Shown here: one piece after another, positions 41,668 through 50,369 of the stretch
Position numbering within the stretch: position 1 is the stretch's first letter
Layout: every line of letters begins with the position of its first letter
Assembly (NCBI GenBank): GCA_046728155.1
Contig: JBKPDY010000023.1
Span: 36,496-100,495 of the forward strand
Direction of reading: 5' to 3'
DNA: 64,000 nucleotides
Origin: CAWDLX01 sp046728155
GTDB taxonomy: Bacteria; Actinomycetota; Actinomycetes; Mycobacteriales; Micromonosporaceae
The notes under the pieces: model-generated
Database searches by the model: none
Told to the model about the DNA's origin: nothing
Seen by the model: only the letters and a program-made list of their open reading frames with translations
Made by a program: the position numbers and the translations under genes

Positions 41668-42447
41668 GTGATCGGCTCCATCTCGCGGCTGGAATGGTGC
41701 CGCGCGATCCGGTTCGAAGAGCAGGATGCCCCTCCCCGGCTGGATGAGCTGCGCGCCGCGGGGCTCGTCAGGGTTGCCAATGAGCCGTTCGGCGTCGGCG
41801 TCGACTGGACGTTGCCGGTGGCCGAGGCGCTGCGGCCGCTGTTCCCCAGCGGCGGATTGCGCCGGGGCGGGACGGTCGCACTGACGACACCCGGTCTTTC
41901 CCAGGACGCGTGGGCGACCGGGTCGACCTCGCTGCTTTTCGCACTGCTGGCCGAGGCGTCGGCGGCAGGCTCGTGGTGTGCGGTGGTCGGGATGCCCTGG
42001 CTGGGATTGGCGGCGGCCGCCGAAGCCGGATTGTCGATCGAACGGCTGGGGCTTGTGCCCAACCCGGGGCCGGAGTGGGCGACCGTCGTGGCCGCCCTGC
42101 TCGACGGGGTTGACATCGTGGTCACGGCGACGCCGGGGTTGGTCTCCGCGTCGGTGACGGGCCGCCTTGCCGCCCGGGCGCGCCAGCGGGGTGGGGTTCT
42201 CCTTCCGGTCGGCGCCCGCTGGCCGGGAGCCGATCTCACGCTCGAGGTGGTCGCCGCTACCTGGCATGGCCTGGGATCCGGGCGAGGGAGGCTACGTCGG
42301 TACGAAGCCGAGGTGCTCGCGTACGGCCGAGGTGCGGCCGCCCGTCCCCGCCGGGCCTACCTGTGGCTCGCCGGCCCCGTCACGTCGGCGGCCGGCAGGA
42401 CCAGTGATCTGACCGTCGACGGCCCAGGGCTGCGGTTGGCAGGTTGA
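41668..42447 (+). CDS. imuA: ImuA-type RecA-like mutasome protein
   Basis: A 259-residue protein in the position of ImuA/ImuA' of the translesion mutasome. GGLRRGGTVALTTPG corresponds to the RecA-fold Walker A strand-loop, but the P-loop is replaced (SQDAWATGSTSLLFALL), so ATP binding may be lost. The remaining order ERLGLVPNPGPEWATVVAALLDGVDIVV resembles the RecA core. GTG 41668 has AAGGGGGGA (41656-41664) three bases upstream. It is translated just before imuB. Confidence 0.8.
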   Translation: MIGSISRLEWCRAIRFEEQDAPPRLDELRAAGLVRVANEPFGVGVDWTLPVAEALRPLFPSGGLRRGGTVALTTPGLSQDAWATGSTSLLFALLAEASAAGSWCAVVGMPWLGLAAAAEAGLSIERLGLVPNPGPEWATVVAALLDGVDIVVTATPGLVSASVTGRLAARARQRGGVLLPVGARWPGADLTLEVVAATWHGLGSGRGRLRRYEAEVLAYGRGAAARPRRAYLWLAGPVTSAAGRTSDLTVDGPGLRLAG

Positions 42448-42449
42448 CC

Positions 42450-43997
42450 GTGCGCACTCTGATGCTCTGGTGCCCGGATTGGCCGGTGCTGGCCGCGGCC
42501 CTCGTCGATGATGTTGATTCCCATCGTCCGGTTGCCATCCTGCACGCCAACCGGGTTGTCGTGTGCTCACCCGCGGCGCGGGCCGAGGGCGTCCGGCGAG
42601 GGCTGCGTAAGCGGGAGGCGCAGGCACGCTGCCCGCACCTCGTCGTGGTGGAGCAGGATCCCGGCCGGGATGCCCGGGCGTTCGAGCCGGTCGTCGCCGC
42701 TGTGGAGGAACTCGCCCCAGGGGTGGAGGTGATCCGGCCAGGGGCCGCGGCACTCGCCGCGCGCGGACCGTCCACTTACTACGGTGGCGACGAGGCCGCG
42801 GCTGAGAAGCTGGTCGAGCACGCCGCTCTGCGCTGTGGAGTGGAGATGCAGGCCGGTATCGCCGATGGGGTCTTCGCGTCATTGATCGCGGCCAGATCCG
42901 GTCTCATCGTGGCGCCCGGACGGACCCCGGAGTTCCTTGCCGGCATGGACATCGGCACCCTCGATCGTCCCGACCTTACCGACCTGTTGCGGCGGCTCGG
43001 CATCCGGACCCTGGCCGACTTCGCCGCCCTGCCACCGGGCGACGTAATGGCCCGGTTCGGCTTCGACGCGGCATACGCTCACCGGCTCGCACGCGGCGAC
43101 GACGAACGACCGCTCGCGGTCCGTAAGCCGCCACCCGACCTGATCGTCACCGGGGAGTACGACCCGCCGCTGGAGCGGGTGGACACGGCCGCCTTCGCCG
43201 CCCGTGCCCTCGCCGAACGGCTGCACGAACAGCTCTCGGATCACGGTCTCGCCGCCACCCGACTCGGTATCGAGGCGCGGACAGCGGCCGGAGAGGAACT
43301 GCACCGGATGTGGCGCCACGACGGCCTGCTCGACGCGAACGCCATCGCCGATCGGGTGCGCTGGCAACTCGACGGATGGCTCACCGGCACCGGCCGGGGT
43401 AGCCGGGCGATGCCGGCCCGTCCCACATCGGGAATCGATAGGCTACGCCTCACACCCGATGGTCTGGTCAGGTACGCAGGCATGCAGGCGGGCCTCTGGG
43501 GTGAGCTCGGCGTCGCCGACGAACGTGCGCACCGGGCCCTGGTTCGCGTGCAGGGGCTGCTCGGACCGGATGCGGTCGTCACCGCCGTACTTGGCGGTGG
43601 GCGGGGCTACGCCGATCGGGTCCGCCTCGTTCCCTGGGGGGACGAGCGGATCCCTGCCAACAGCTCCATCCCGCCCTGGCCGGGACGGCTGCCCGCACCG
43701 GCTCCGGCAACCGTCCTGACCGAGCCGGCCCCGGTAACTCTGCACACCGGCGACGGCGCCGTCCTCGGCGTCGACTCCCGGCTCACACTCAGCGGGGACC
43801 CCGCCAGCCTGCGCATCGGGCGGGAGACGGCGGTGGCGGTGACCGGGTGGGCGGGTCCATGGCCGGTTGAGGAGCGCTGGTGGGCGCCGAAAGAGTCGGT
43901 GAGTCTGGTCCGGTTCCAGGTCTGCCTCGATGACGGTCGGGCACTGTTGCTGGCGCTGGACGCCAACGGCTGGCGGGTGGAGGCGGTCTATGACTGA
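42450..43997 (+). CDS. imuB: ImuB, catalytically impaired Y-family polymerase
   Basis: A 515-residue Y-family polymerase relative that acts as the beta-clamp adaptor of the DnaE2 mutasome. The Y-family fold is evident (PVAILHANRVVVCSPAARAEGVRRGLRKREAQARCP; LRRLGIRTLADFAALPPGDVMARFG), but the metal-binding acids are missing: the usual DMDAFFA motif reads CPDWPVLAA and SxDE is not found. A clamp-binding motif is expected in the linker after the little-finger domain but is not obvious. GTG 42450 follows the imuA stop by two bases; TTG 42444 is a possible alternative. Confidence 0.9.
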   Translation: MRTLMLWCPDWPVLAAALVDDVDSHRPVAILHANRVVVCSPAARAEGVRRGLRKREAQARCPHLVVVEQDPGRDARAFEPVVAAVEELAPGVEVIRPGAAALAARGPSTYYGGDEAAAEKLVEHAALRCGVEMQAGIADGVFASLIAARSGLIVAPGRTPEFLAGMDIGTLDRPDLTDLLRRLGIRTLADFAALPPGDVMARFGFDAAYAHRLARGDDERPLAVRKPPPDLIVTGEYDPPLERVDTAAFAARALAERLHEQLSDHGLAATRLGIEARTAAGEELHRMWRHDGLLDANAIADRVRWQLDGWLTGTGRGSRAMPARPTSGIDRLRLTPDGLVRYAGMQAGLWGELGVADERAHRALVRVQGLLGPDAVVTAVLGGGRGYADRVRLVPWGDERIPANSSIPPWPGRLPAPAPATVLTEPAPVTLHTGDGAVLGVDSRLTLSGDPASLRIGRETAVAVTGWAGPWPVEERWWAPKESVSLVRFQVCLDDGRALLLALDANGWRVEAVYD

Positions 43998-44020
43998 GTT
44001 GTGTTTGCTCGCTTTCGCTC

Positions 44021-44204
44021 GCGCGGGCCGTGGGCCTTCGAAGGTGCCGTCTTCCCTTGTCGCTCGCTCCTCGGTCCAGACGGCGCCGGCCCACGGGGCT
44101 ACGTTTGCGCTCGCGCGGGCCGTGGGCCTTCGAAGGCGCCGTCTTCCCTTGTCGCTCGCTCCTCGGTCCAGACGGCGCCGGCCCACGGGGCTACGTTTGC
44201 GCTC
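44021..44204. repeat. Two 92-base tandem units with internal palindrome
   Basis: Units begin gcgcgggccgtgggccttcg at 44021 and 44113, and a partial third follows. Each contains CCGTGGGCC near the start and GGCCCACGG near the end, so each can form a long hairpin. They separate imuB from dnaE2. Confidence 0.9.
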
Positions 44205-44248
44205 GCTTCGCTCGCGGTCCTTCTTGGGCCCAGAGAGTTCGGTGAGTG

Positions 44249-47200
44249 ATGGGGTTCAATAATCCGCCGATGTCGTGGTCGAGGCTTGAGCGTGCCCTCT
44301 CCGGCAAGCCGGTCGACGTCGACGGGGTCATCCACGACCCGGTCACCATCGACCATGGCGACGGTGGTGACACCCCCGCCTGGACCCGCAAGCGGCCACG
44401 CTTCGAGGCGCCCGACTTCGTCCGGCAATCATCCACTGTGGACTATGCTGAGCTGCACTGCCACTCCAACTTCAGCTTCCTCGACGGGGCGAGCCACCCC
44501 GAGGAGCTGGTACAGGAGGCGGCCCGGCTGGGCCTGACCGGGCTTGCGCTCACCGACCACGACGGGTTCTACGGTGTGGTGCGCTTCGCCGAGGCGGGGC
44601 TGGAGTTGGGGGTGCCGACCGTCTTCGGAGCCGAACTCTCGCTCGACCTGCCCGGTCCGCAGAACGGTGAGCCCGATCCGGTCGGGGCACATCTTCTCGC
44701 GCTGGCCCGGGGACCGGAGGGGTACGCCCGGCTGAGTCGGGTCATCGCCGAGGCGCAGTTGGCCGGAAAGGAGAAGGGCCGGCCGGTCTACGACGTCGAC
44801 CGGGTGGCCGACGAGTTGGCCGGGCACGTCGTCGTGCTCACCGGCTGCCGCAAGGGCCTCGTACCGCGGGCGCTGCTCACCGACGGCGTCACGGCCGCCG
44901 CCCGGGAGCTGGATCGGTTGACCGCCCTGTTCGGCGCGGAGCACGTCGTGGTGGAGCTGACCGACCACGCCGATCCCTGCGACGGGGAGCGCAACGACGA
45001 CCTCGTCCGGTTGGCACGCCGGGCCGGCTTGCGTACCGCTGCCACGAACAACGTGCACTACGCCACGCCGTCCGGGCGCCGGCTCGCCACGGCCCTCGCC
45101 GCCGTACGGGCCCGGCGTTCGCTCGACGAGATCGACGGTTGGCTGCCCGCCGCGGCAGCCGCACTCCTGCGCAGCGGGGACGAGATGGCGCAACGCTTCG
45201 CGGCGTACCCGGGCGCTGTCGCCGCCGCGGCCGACCTCGCCGCGGAGCTCGCCTTCGACCTGCACCTCGTGGCCCCACAGCTGCCCGACTATCCGGTGCC
45301 TCCCGGCCACACCGAGATGTCCTACCTGCGATACCTCGCCTATGAGGGTGCGGCCACCCGGTACGGGCCCAGGCAGGACTGTCCCGAGGCGTACCAGCAG
45401 ATCGACCGCGAACTCGACATCATTGAGAAGCTCAACTTTCCGGGGTACTTCCTGGTCGTCTACGACATCGTGAAGTTCTGTCGGGACGAGAAGATTTTCT
45501 GTCAGGGGCGGGGATCGGCTGCCAACTCCGCCGTCTGCTACGCGCTGCACATTACCAACGTGGACGCGGTCAAGTGGGGGATGCTCTTCGAGCGGTTCCT
45601 CGCCCCCGAGCGTGACGGTCCGCCCGACATCGACGTCGACATCGAGTCCGACCGCCGGGAGGAGGTGATCCAGCACGTATACGACAAGTACGGGCGGATC
45701 CACACCGCTCAGGTCGCCAATGTCATCTCGTACCGGCCCAAGTCGGCCGTCCGGGACATCGCCAAGGCGTTCGGGTACTCACCCGGCCAGCAGGATGCTT
45801 GGAGCAAACAGATCGACCGGTGGGGCAGTGCCGCCGACGACATCCCGCCAGAAATTGTCGCGTTCGCCAACGAGCTGCTGACATTCCCTCGACACCTCGG
45901 CATCCACTCCGGCGGCATGGTGATCTGCGACCGTCCGGTGATCGAGGTGTGTCCGGTCGAGTGGGCCCGGATGGAGAACCGCAGCGTCCTGCAATGGGAC
46001 AAGGACGACTGCGCTGCGGTGGCGCTGGTCAAGTTCGACCTGCTCGGGCTGGGCATGCTCTCCGCGCTGCACTACGCGTGCGATTTCACCGACCAGGTCA
46101 TGGACTTCGGCCGCATGCCGCTGGACGACCAGGAGGTCTACCGGATGCTCTGCCGCGCCGACGCGGTCGGGGTGTTCCAAGTGGAGAGTCGAGCCCAGAT
46201 GGCCACCCTGCCGCGGCTGAAACCGGAGACGTTCTACGACCTCGTCATCGAGGTCGCCCTGATCCGGCCAGGTCCGATCCAGGGTGGCTCGGTGCATCCA
46301 TTCATCCGGCGAAAACAGGGCAAGGAACCTCCCACCCCGCCCCATCCCAGGCTCGAGCAGGCGCTGGCCCGCACCATGGGTGTGCCCCTGTTCCAGGAAC
46401 AGCTCATGCAGATGGCGATCGACATAGCGGGCTTCGACGCGGCCGGGGCCGACGAGCTCCGCCGGGCGATGGGCTCCAAGCGTTCAGCCGAGCGGATGCA
46501 GCGGCTCAAGCAACGGCTCTACGACGGCATGGCCGCCAACGGCATCACCGGTGACCTCGCCGACGATATGTTCGTCAAGCTCGCCGCGTTCGCCAACTAT
46601 GGCTTCCCGGAGAGTCACGCGATGAGCTTCGCGTATCTCGTCTTCGCCAGTGCCTGGTTCAAGCGCTACCACCCGGCGGCCTTCTGTGCCGCGCTGATCA
46701 ACGCCCAGCCGATGGGCTTCTACTCGACCCAGACCCTCGTTGACGACGCACGCCGGCACGGGGTGGAGGTGCGCCGCCCTGACATCAACGCCAGCAACGC
46801 ACAGGCGACCCTTGAACCACCAACCGTGCTGGGCGGACCCCGCAATGAGGCCGGCGCTCCACCATCGCAGTGGGGAGTGGGCGGTCCCGTGGTCCGGCTG
46901 GGTCTATCCGAGGTGCGCACCCTCGGCGACGATATCGCCGAACGGATCCAGGCTGAACGCGAGACGAACGGCCAGTACCGGGACATGCGGGACCTGGCCC
47001 GCCGGATGGCCGCGACCGGAAAGCCACTCACCACCGCCAACTTGGAAGCGCTCGCTACAGCTGATGCGTTCCAGAGTCTCGGGATGACGCGGCGGGATGC
47101 CTTGTGGGCGGCCGGAGCCGCGGCCCAGGAGCGAGCCGATCGGCTGCCGGGAACGGCAATGGGTGTACGGGCGCCGGCTCTCCCCGGCATGGATGAGGTG

Positions 47201-47602
47201 GAGGAGATGGTGGCCGACGTGTGGTCCACCGGACTCTCCCCGACCACTCATCCAGTCCGGTTCGTCCGGTCCTATCTGGACGAACTGACCGCGGCTCCGA
47301 TCGAGTCCCTGGTCACTGTGGACCATGGAGCCCGCGTCCTGGTAGGTGGGATCGTCACCCATCGCCAGCGCCCGTCGACCGCCGGTGGGATCACCTTCCT
47401 CAACCTCGAGGACGAGACGGGCATGCTCAACGTGGTCTGCTCGCCAGGATTGTGGCAGCGGTATCGGAAGTTAGCCCGGACGGCCTCGGCCATGCTCATC
47501 CGCGGACGGCTTGAGCGGGTCGACGGAGTGGTCAACCTGGTTGCGGAGCACCTGTCGCTACTTACCATGCCCGTGCGTTCCTCGTCGCGCGACTTTCGGT
47601 GA
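44249..47602 (+). CDS. dnaE2: Error-prone DNA polymerase DnaE2
   Basis: A 1117-residue C-family polymerase. The N-terminal PHP domain (YAELHCHSNFSFLDGASHPEEL; LALTDHDGFYGVVRFAEA) precedes the catalytic palm with PPDIDVDIESDRREEVIQH carrying the two active-site Asp residues, and CQGRGSAANSAVCY upstream; GSAAN and the third Asp fit polymerase III alpha. An OB domain (VLVGGIVTHRQRPSTAGGITFLNLEDETG) closes the protein. It does translesion synthesis with ImuA and ImuB. ATG 44249 (MGFNNPP) is favoured over GTG 44246 by comparison with known DnaE2 N-termini. Confidence 0.96.
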   Translation: MGFNNPPMSWSRLERALSGKPVDVDGVIHDPVTIDHGDGGDTPAWTRKRPRFEAPDFVRQSSTVDYAELHCHSNFSFLDGASHPEELVQEAARLGLTGLALTDHDGFYGVVRFAEAGLELGVPTVFGAELSLDLPGPQNGEPDPVGAHLLALARGPEGYARLSRVIAEAQLAGKEKGRPVYDVDRVADELAGHVVVLTGCRKGLVPRALLTDGVTAAARELDRLTALFGAEHVVVELTDHADPCDGERNDDLVRLARRAGLRTAATNNVHYATPSGRRLATALAAVRARRSLDEIDGWLPAAAAALLRSGDEMAQRFAAYPGAVAAAADLAAELAFDLHLVAPQLPDYPVPPGHTEMSYLRYLAYEGAATRYGPRQDCPEAYQQIDRELDIIEKLNFPGYFLVVYDIVKFCRDEKIFCQGRGSAANSAVCYALHITNVDAVKWGMLFERFLAPERDGPPDIDVDIESDRREEVIQHVYDKYGRIHTAQVANVISYRPKSAVRDIAKAFGYSPGQQDAWSKQIDRWGSAADDIPPEIVAFANELLTFPRHLGIHSGGMVICDRPVIEVCPVEWARMENRSVLQWDKDDCAAVALVKFDLLGLGMLSALHYACDFTDQVMDFGRMPLDDQEVYRMLCRADAVGVFQVESRAQMATLPRLKPETFYDLVIEVALIRPGPIQGGSVHPFIRRKQGKEPPTPPHPRLEQALARTMGVPLFQEQLMQMAIDIAGFDAAGADELRRAMGSKRSAERMQRLKQRLYDGMAANGITGDLADDMFVKLAAFANYGFPESHAMSFAYLVFASAWFKRYHPAAFCAALINAQPMGFYSTQTLVDDARRHGVEVRRPDINASNAQATLEPPTVLGGPRNEAGAPPSQWGVGGPVVRLGLSEVRTLGDDIAERIQAERETNGQYRDMRDLARRMAATGKPLTTANLEALATADAFQSLGMTRRDALWAAGAAAQERADRLPGTAMGVRAPALPGMDEVEEMVADVWSTGLSPTTHPVRFVRSYLDELTAAPIESLVTVDHGARVLVGGIVTHRQRPSTAGGITFLNLEDETGMLNVVCSPGLWQRYRKLARTASAMLIRGRLERVDGVVNLVAEHLSLLTMPVRSSSRDFR

Positions 47603-48038
47603 AATACTCACCCCCCTTTCGGCTGAACTACCGTCAAACGTCACACCAAAGGCGCCGAGTGCGCCGAGGCTTCACGGCGGACGCAATCGCAACCGTCACG
47701 AAATCTGTTCGCCCGCCGTTCAGTCGCCTGCCAACGGCAGGCTGTCAAACCTTCGCAAATCCACGCCGTATCAGCCTATGGGCGGGTCAAACCACCCGAA
47801 CGGATGCCAAGGAAGCGCCAGACATCTGACACCTTTTCGACCCCATGCGGAGCGGTCATCGTGCTAGCTTGCGATGACCCGTCGCCGGCAGCATCGGCGA
47901 CCACGGGCAATCCATCCTCACGAAAGTGGCGGGTACGTGTCGCAAGCGTCCTTTCCCGGTGCCGTCACACCAGAATGGCACGGCGACACCGCTCAAGCTG
48001 CGAGCGCGAGGGGTCGACCCTATATATGGCGGCCATCC
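47603..48038. other. 436-base intergenic region with one hairpin
   Basis: No gene is recognisable between dnaE2 and the sugar transferase. The stretch is less GC-rich than its surroundings and contains a perfect 7-base-stem hairpin, GCCTGCC-AAC-GGCAGGC (47726-47742), without a T-run. It may hold the promoter and a leader element of the exopolysaccharide gene. In-frame alternatives for that gene (ATG 47874, GTG 47937) fall here. Confidence 0.5.
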
Positions 48039-49514
48039 ATGACGGCAGTCACGACGACCTATCGACGGGAGTCTTTCGCGGCGCAGGCCACCGCCGCGAC
48101 ATCCACGCGTACACGCAAACGCGCATATGTCCGGCTACTGGTCGGCGTCGACCTGTCATTGGTCGCGATCGCGGTATGGGGCGGTTATCTCGCCCGGTTC
48201 CAGGGCGGGTCCACCATGACCGAGATCCCTTATGAATGGGTTGGTCTCGGTCTTATCGCACTCTGGATGGTCTTCCTCGTATCGAGCCGGTGCTACGACG
48301 ACCGCGTTCTCGGTTATGGCGCCGATGAGTACCGGCGGATGGTCAGTGCAAGCCTCAAGTTGGCCGGAAGCGTCGCCATTGCGGCGTATCTTGCCGACGC
48401 CCAGGTGTCGCGAGGTTTTCTCGGGTTCGCCTTCCTGGCCGGCACGACCATCCTTCCGGTTGGGCGCTACCTGACGCGGCAGTCGCTGCATCGGGCCCGC
48501 TCACGCGAGCAGGGTTGGTCGCGTCGCGTGCTGGTCGTCGGCGACGCATCCCACGTCATCGAACTCGCGCATCAGCTGCGCCGCGAGGGATACGCCGGTT
48601 ACCAGGTCGTGGGCGCCTGCATTCCGGACGCGCTCATCGCGCCCGTGCCGCAGCACCTGGACGGAGTGCCGGTAGTGGGCTCGTTCCGCAACATTCTCGA
48701 TGCCGCGGCCGCGGTCGCCGCCGACACTGTCGCGGTTACCGGATCGGCGGAACTCACCGCCCGTCGATTGCGCCGGCTGGGCTGGCAGATGGAGGGCACC
48801 GGAATCGATCTGGTTCTGGCCCCCGCGCTCACCGATGTCGCCGGTCCACGGATCCACACCCGCCCGGTCGCCGGGCTGCCACTGATCCACGTGGAGTCCC
48901 CGGAGTTCAGCGGCGGTCGCAAGGCGCTCAAGGGCCTGGTCGACCGTACGGTCGCGTTCTTCGCCCTGGTCCTGCTGCTGCCGGTCTTCCTCCTGGTGGC
49001 GGTGGCGATCCGCATCGACAGCAGAGGCCCGGTCTTCTTCCGGCAGCGCCGCGTCGGACTCGGCGGGCGCGAATTTGACGTGTTCAAGTTCCGCTCGATG
49101 ATCATCGATGCGGACAGCAGGCTCGAGTCGTTGTCGCGGATGAATGAGGCCGACGGCCTGATGTTCAAGATGCGCCGCGACCCGCGTGTGACCAAGGTCG
49201 GGGCGGTGCTGCGCAAGTGGTCGCTCGACGAGCTGCCCCAGCTGATCAACGTTCTGACCGGAGACATGAGCCTCGTCGGTCCGCGCCCGCCGCTGCCCAC
49301 CGAGGTCGCCTGGTACGACCAGGACGTCGCCCGGCGCCTTCTGGTCAAGCCCGGCATGACCGGGTTGTGGCAGGTGAGCGGGCGCTCCGACCTGTCGTGG
49401 GATGACGGGATCCGGCTGGACCTCTACTACGTGGAGAACTGGTCCCTCGCCGCCGACCTGGCGATCCTGTGGAAGACCGTCGGCGCGGTCGTCTTCCGCA
49501 AGGGCGCATACTGA
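48039..49514 (+). CDS. Exopolysaccharide polyprenyl glycosylphosphotransferase
   Basis: A 491-residue membrane sugar transferase that loads the first sugar-phosphate onto undecaprenyl phosphate. An N-terminal region with four or five helices (LVGVDLSLVAIAVWGGYLA...) and a CoA-binding-like Rossmann module (VLVVGDASHVIELAHQL) precede the C-terminal catalytic part: KALKGLVDRTVAFFALVLL, GPVFFRQRRVGLGG, FKFRSM, KWSLDELPQL and SLVGPRPPL, all WbaP/CpsE hallmarks. ATG 48039 fits the family but has no good ribosome-binding site; GTG 47937 remains possible. A strong hairpin follows the gene. Confidence 0.93.
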   Translation: MTAVTTTYRRESFAAQATAATSTRTRKRAYVRLLVGVDLSLVAIAVWGGYLARFQGGSTMTEIPYEWVGLGLIALWMVFLVSSRCYDDRVLGYGADEYRRMVSASLKLAGSVAIAAYLADAQVSRGFLGFAFLAGTTILPVGRYLTRQSLHRARSREQGWSRRVLVVGDASHVIELAHQLRREGYAGYQVVGACIPDALIAPVPQHLDGVPVVGSFRNILDAAAAVAADTVAVTGSAELTARRLRRLGWQMEGTGIDLVLAPALTDVAGPRIHTRPVAGLPLIHVESPEFSGGRKALKGLVDRTVAFFALVLLLPVFLLVAVAIRIDSRGPVFFRQRRVGLGGREFDVFKFRSMIIDADSRLESLSRMNEADGLMFKMRRDPRVTKVGAVLRKWSLDELPQLINVLTGDMSLVGPRPPLPTEVAWYDQDVARRLLVKPGMTGLWQVSGRSDLSWDDGIRLDLYYVENWSLAADLAILWKTVGAVVFRKGAY

Positions 49515-49542
49515 GTCACCTGGCGCGACTTCCGTGGATCTT

Positions 49543-49579
49543 GGAACTTTCGGCCCCCTCCCAGGGGGTGGAAAGTTCC
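49543..49579 (+). terminator. Long hairpin, probable terminator
   Basis: GGAACTTTC-gg-CCCCC-tccca-GGGGG-tg-GAAAGTTCC forms a near-perfect 16-base stem 28 bases after the sugar transferase stop. There is no T-run, as is common in high-GC actinobacteria. Confidence 0.65.
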
Positions 49580-49619
49580 GTAACCGCCGGCCGAACAGCG
49601 CACCACTAGGCTTACGCAC

Positions 49620-50369
49620 GTGCAGGAGCACAGTTACGCCCCCGGCCCACATGCGGCTGCCCGTACGGCGGTCGTATGGGACGTGCTGGGTCGCGAGCTC
49701 GACCGCCGGGGTAGCCCGGGAACCCAGCTCAATGTGGTGGATGTCGGCGGCGGTACGGGCGGCTTTGCGGTCCCGTTGGCTCAGGCCGGCCACGCGGTGA
49801 CCGTCGTCGATGCCAGTCCGGACGCGCTCGCTGCGCTGATCCGGCGAGCGGCCGAGGCCGGGGTCGCCGACCGGGTCCGTGCGGTTCAGGGGGACGGCGA
49901 CATGGTGGGCGACCTCGTGGCGCCGGGGAGCGCGGATGTCGTGCTCTGCCACAGCGTGCTCGAGGTCGTCGACTCGCCGGACGGGGTCGTCGCAGCGGTC
50001 GCGGCCATCCTGCGGCCGGCCGGGGTCACGAGTGTGATCGTCGCCAATCGGTTCGCTGCCGTCCTGGCGAGGGCGATGGGTGGACATTTTGACGCCGCGG
50101 CGTCACTGTTGCGCGATCCGGACGGCAGCGCCGGCGACCACGATACCTTGCGCCGGCGTTTCGATGTGCAGAGCGCCACCGACGTGCTGGCCAAAGCGGG
50201 CCTCACGGTCGAGCAGATTCACGGTGTACGTGTCGTGGCCGATCTGGTGCCGGGCGTGGTGCTGGAGCGCGACCACGACGCCCTCACCAGCTTCGAACTG
50301 GCCGTCGCCGCTCGACCGCCGTTACGTGACATCGCGTCCCAGCTGCATCTGCTCGCGCGGCTGCCGTGA
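49620..50369 (+). CDS. Class I SAM-dependent methyltransferase
   Basis: A 249-residue methyltransferase. VVDVGGGTGGFAVPLAQAGH is the SAM-binding motif I, VTVVDASPDALAAL motif post-I, and ADVVLCHSVLEVVD motif IV. The fold is UbiE/COQ5-like, but the substrate is unknown. GTG 49620 (MQEHSYAPGPHAAARTAVVW) is the assigned start. The stop overlaps the next gene (GTGA at 50366-50369), so the two products may function together. Confidence 0.9.
   Translation: MQEHSYAPGPHAAARTAVVWDVLGRELDRRGSPGTQLNVVDVGGGTGGFAVPLAQAGHAVTVVDASPDALAALIRRAAEAGVADRVRAVQGDGDMVGDLVAPGSADVVLCHSVLEVVDSPDGVVAAVAAILRPAGVTSVIVANRFAAVLARAMGGHFDAAASLLRDPDGSAGDHDTLRRRFDVQSATDVLAKAGLTVEQIHGVRVVADLVPGVVLERDHDALTSFELAVAARPPLRDIASQLHLLARLP

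Noticed and set aside
44021..44245. Short open frames within the 92-base repeats as genes
   Set aside because: They consist only of repeat-derived low-complexity sequence without a start site of quality.
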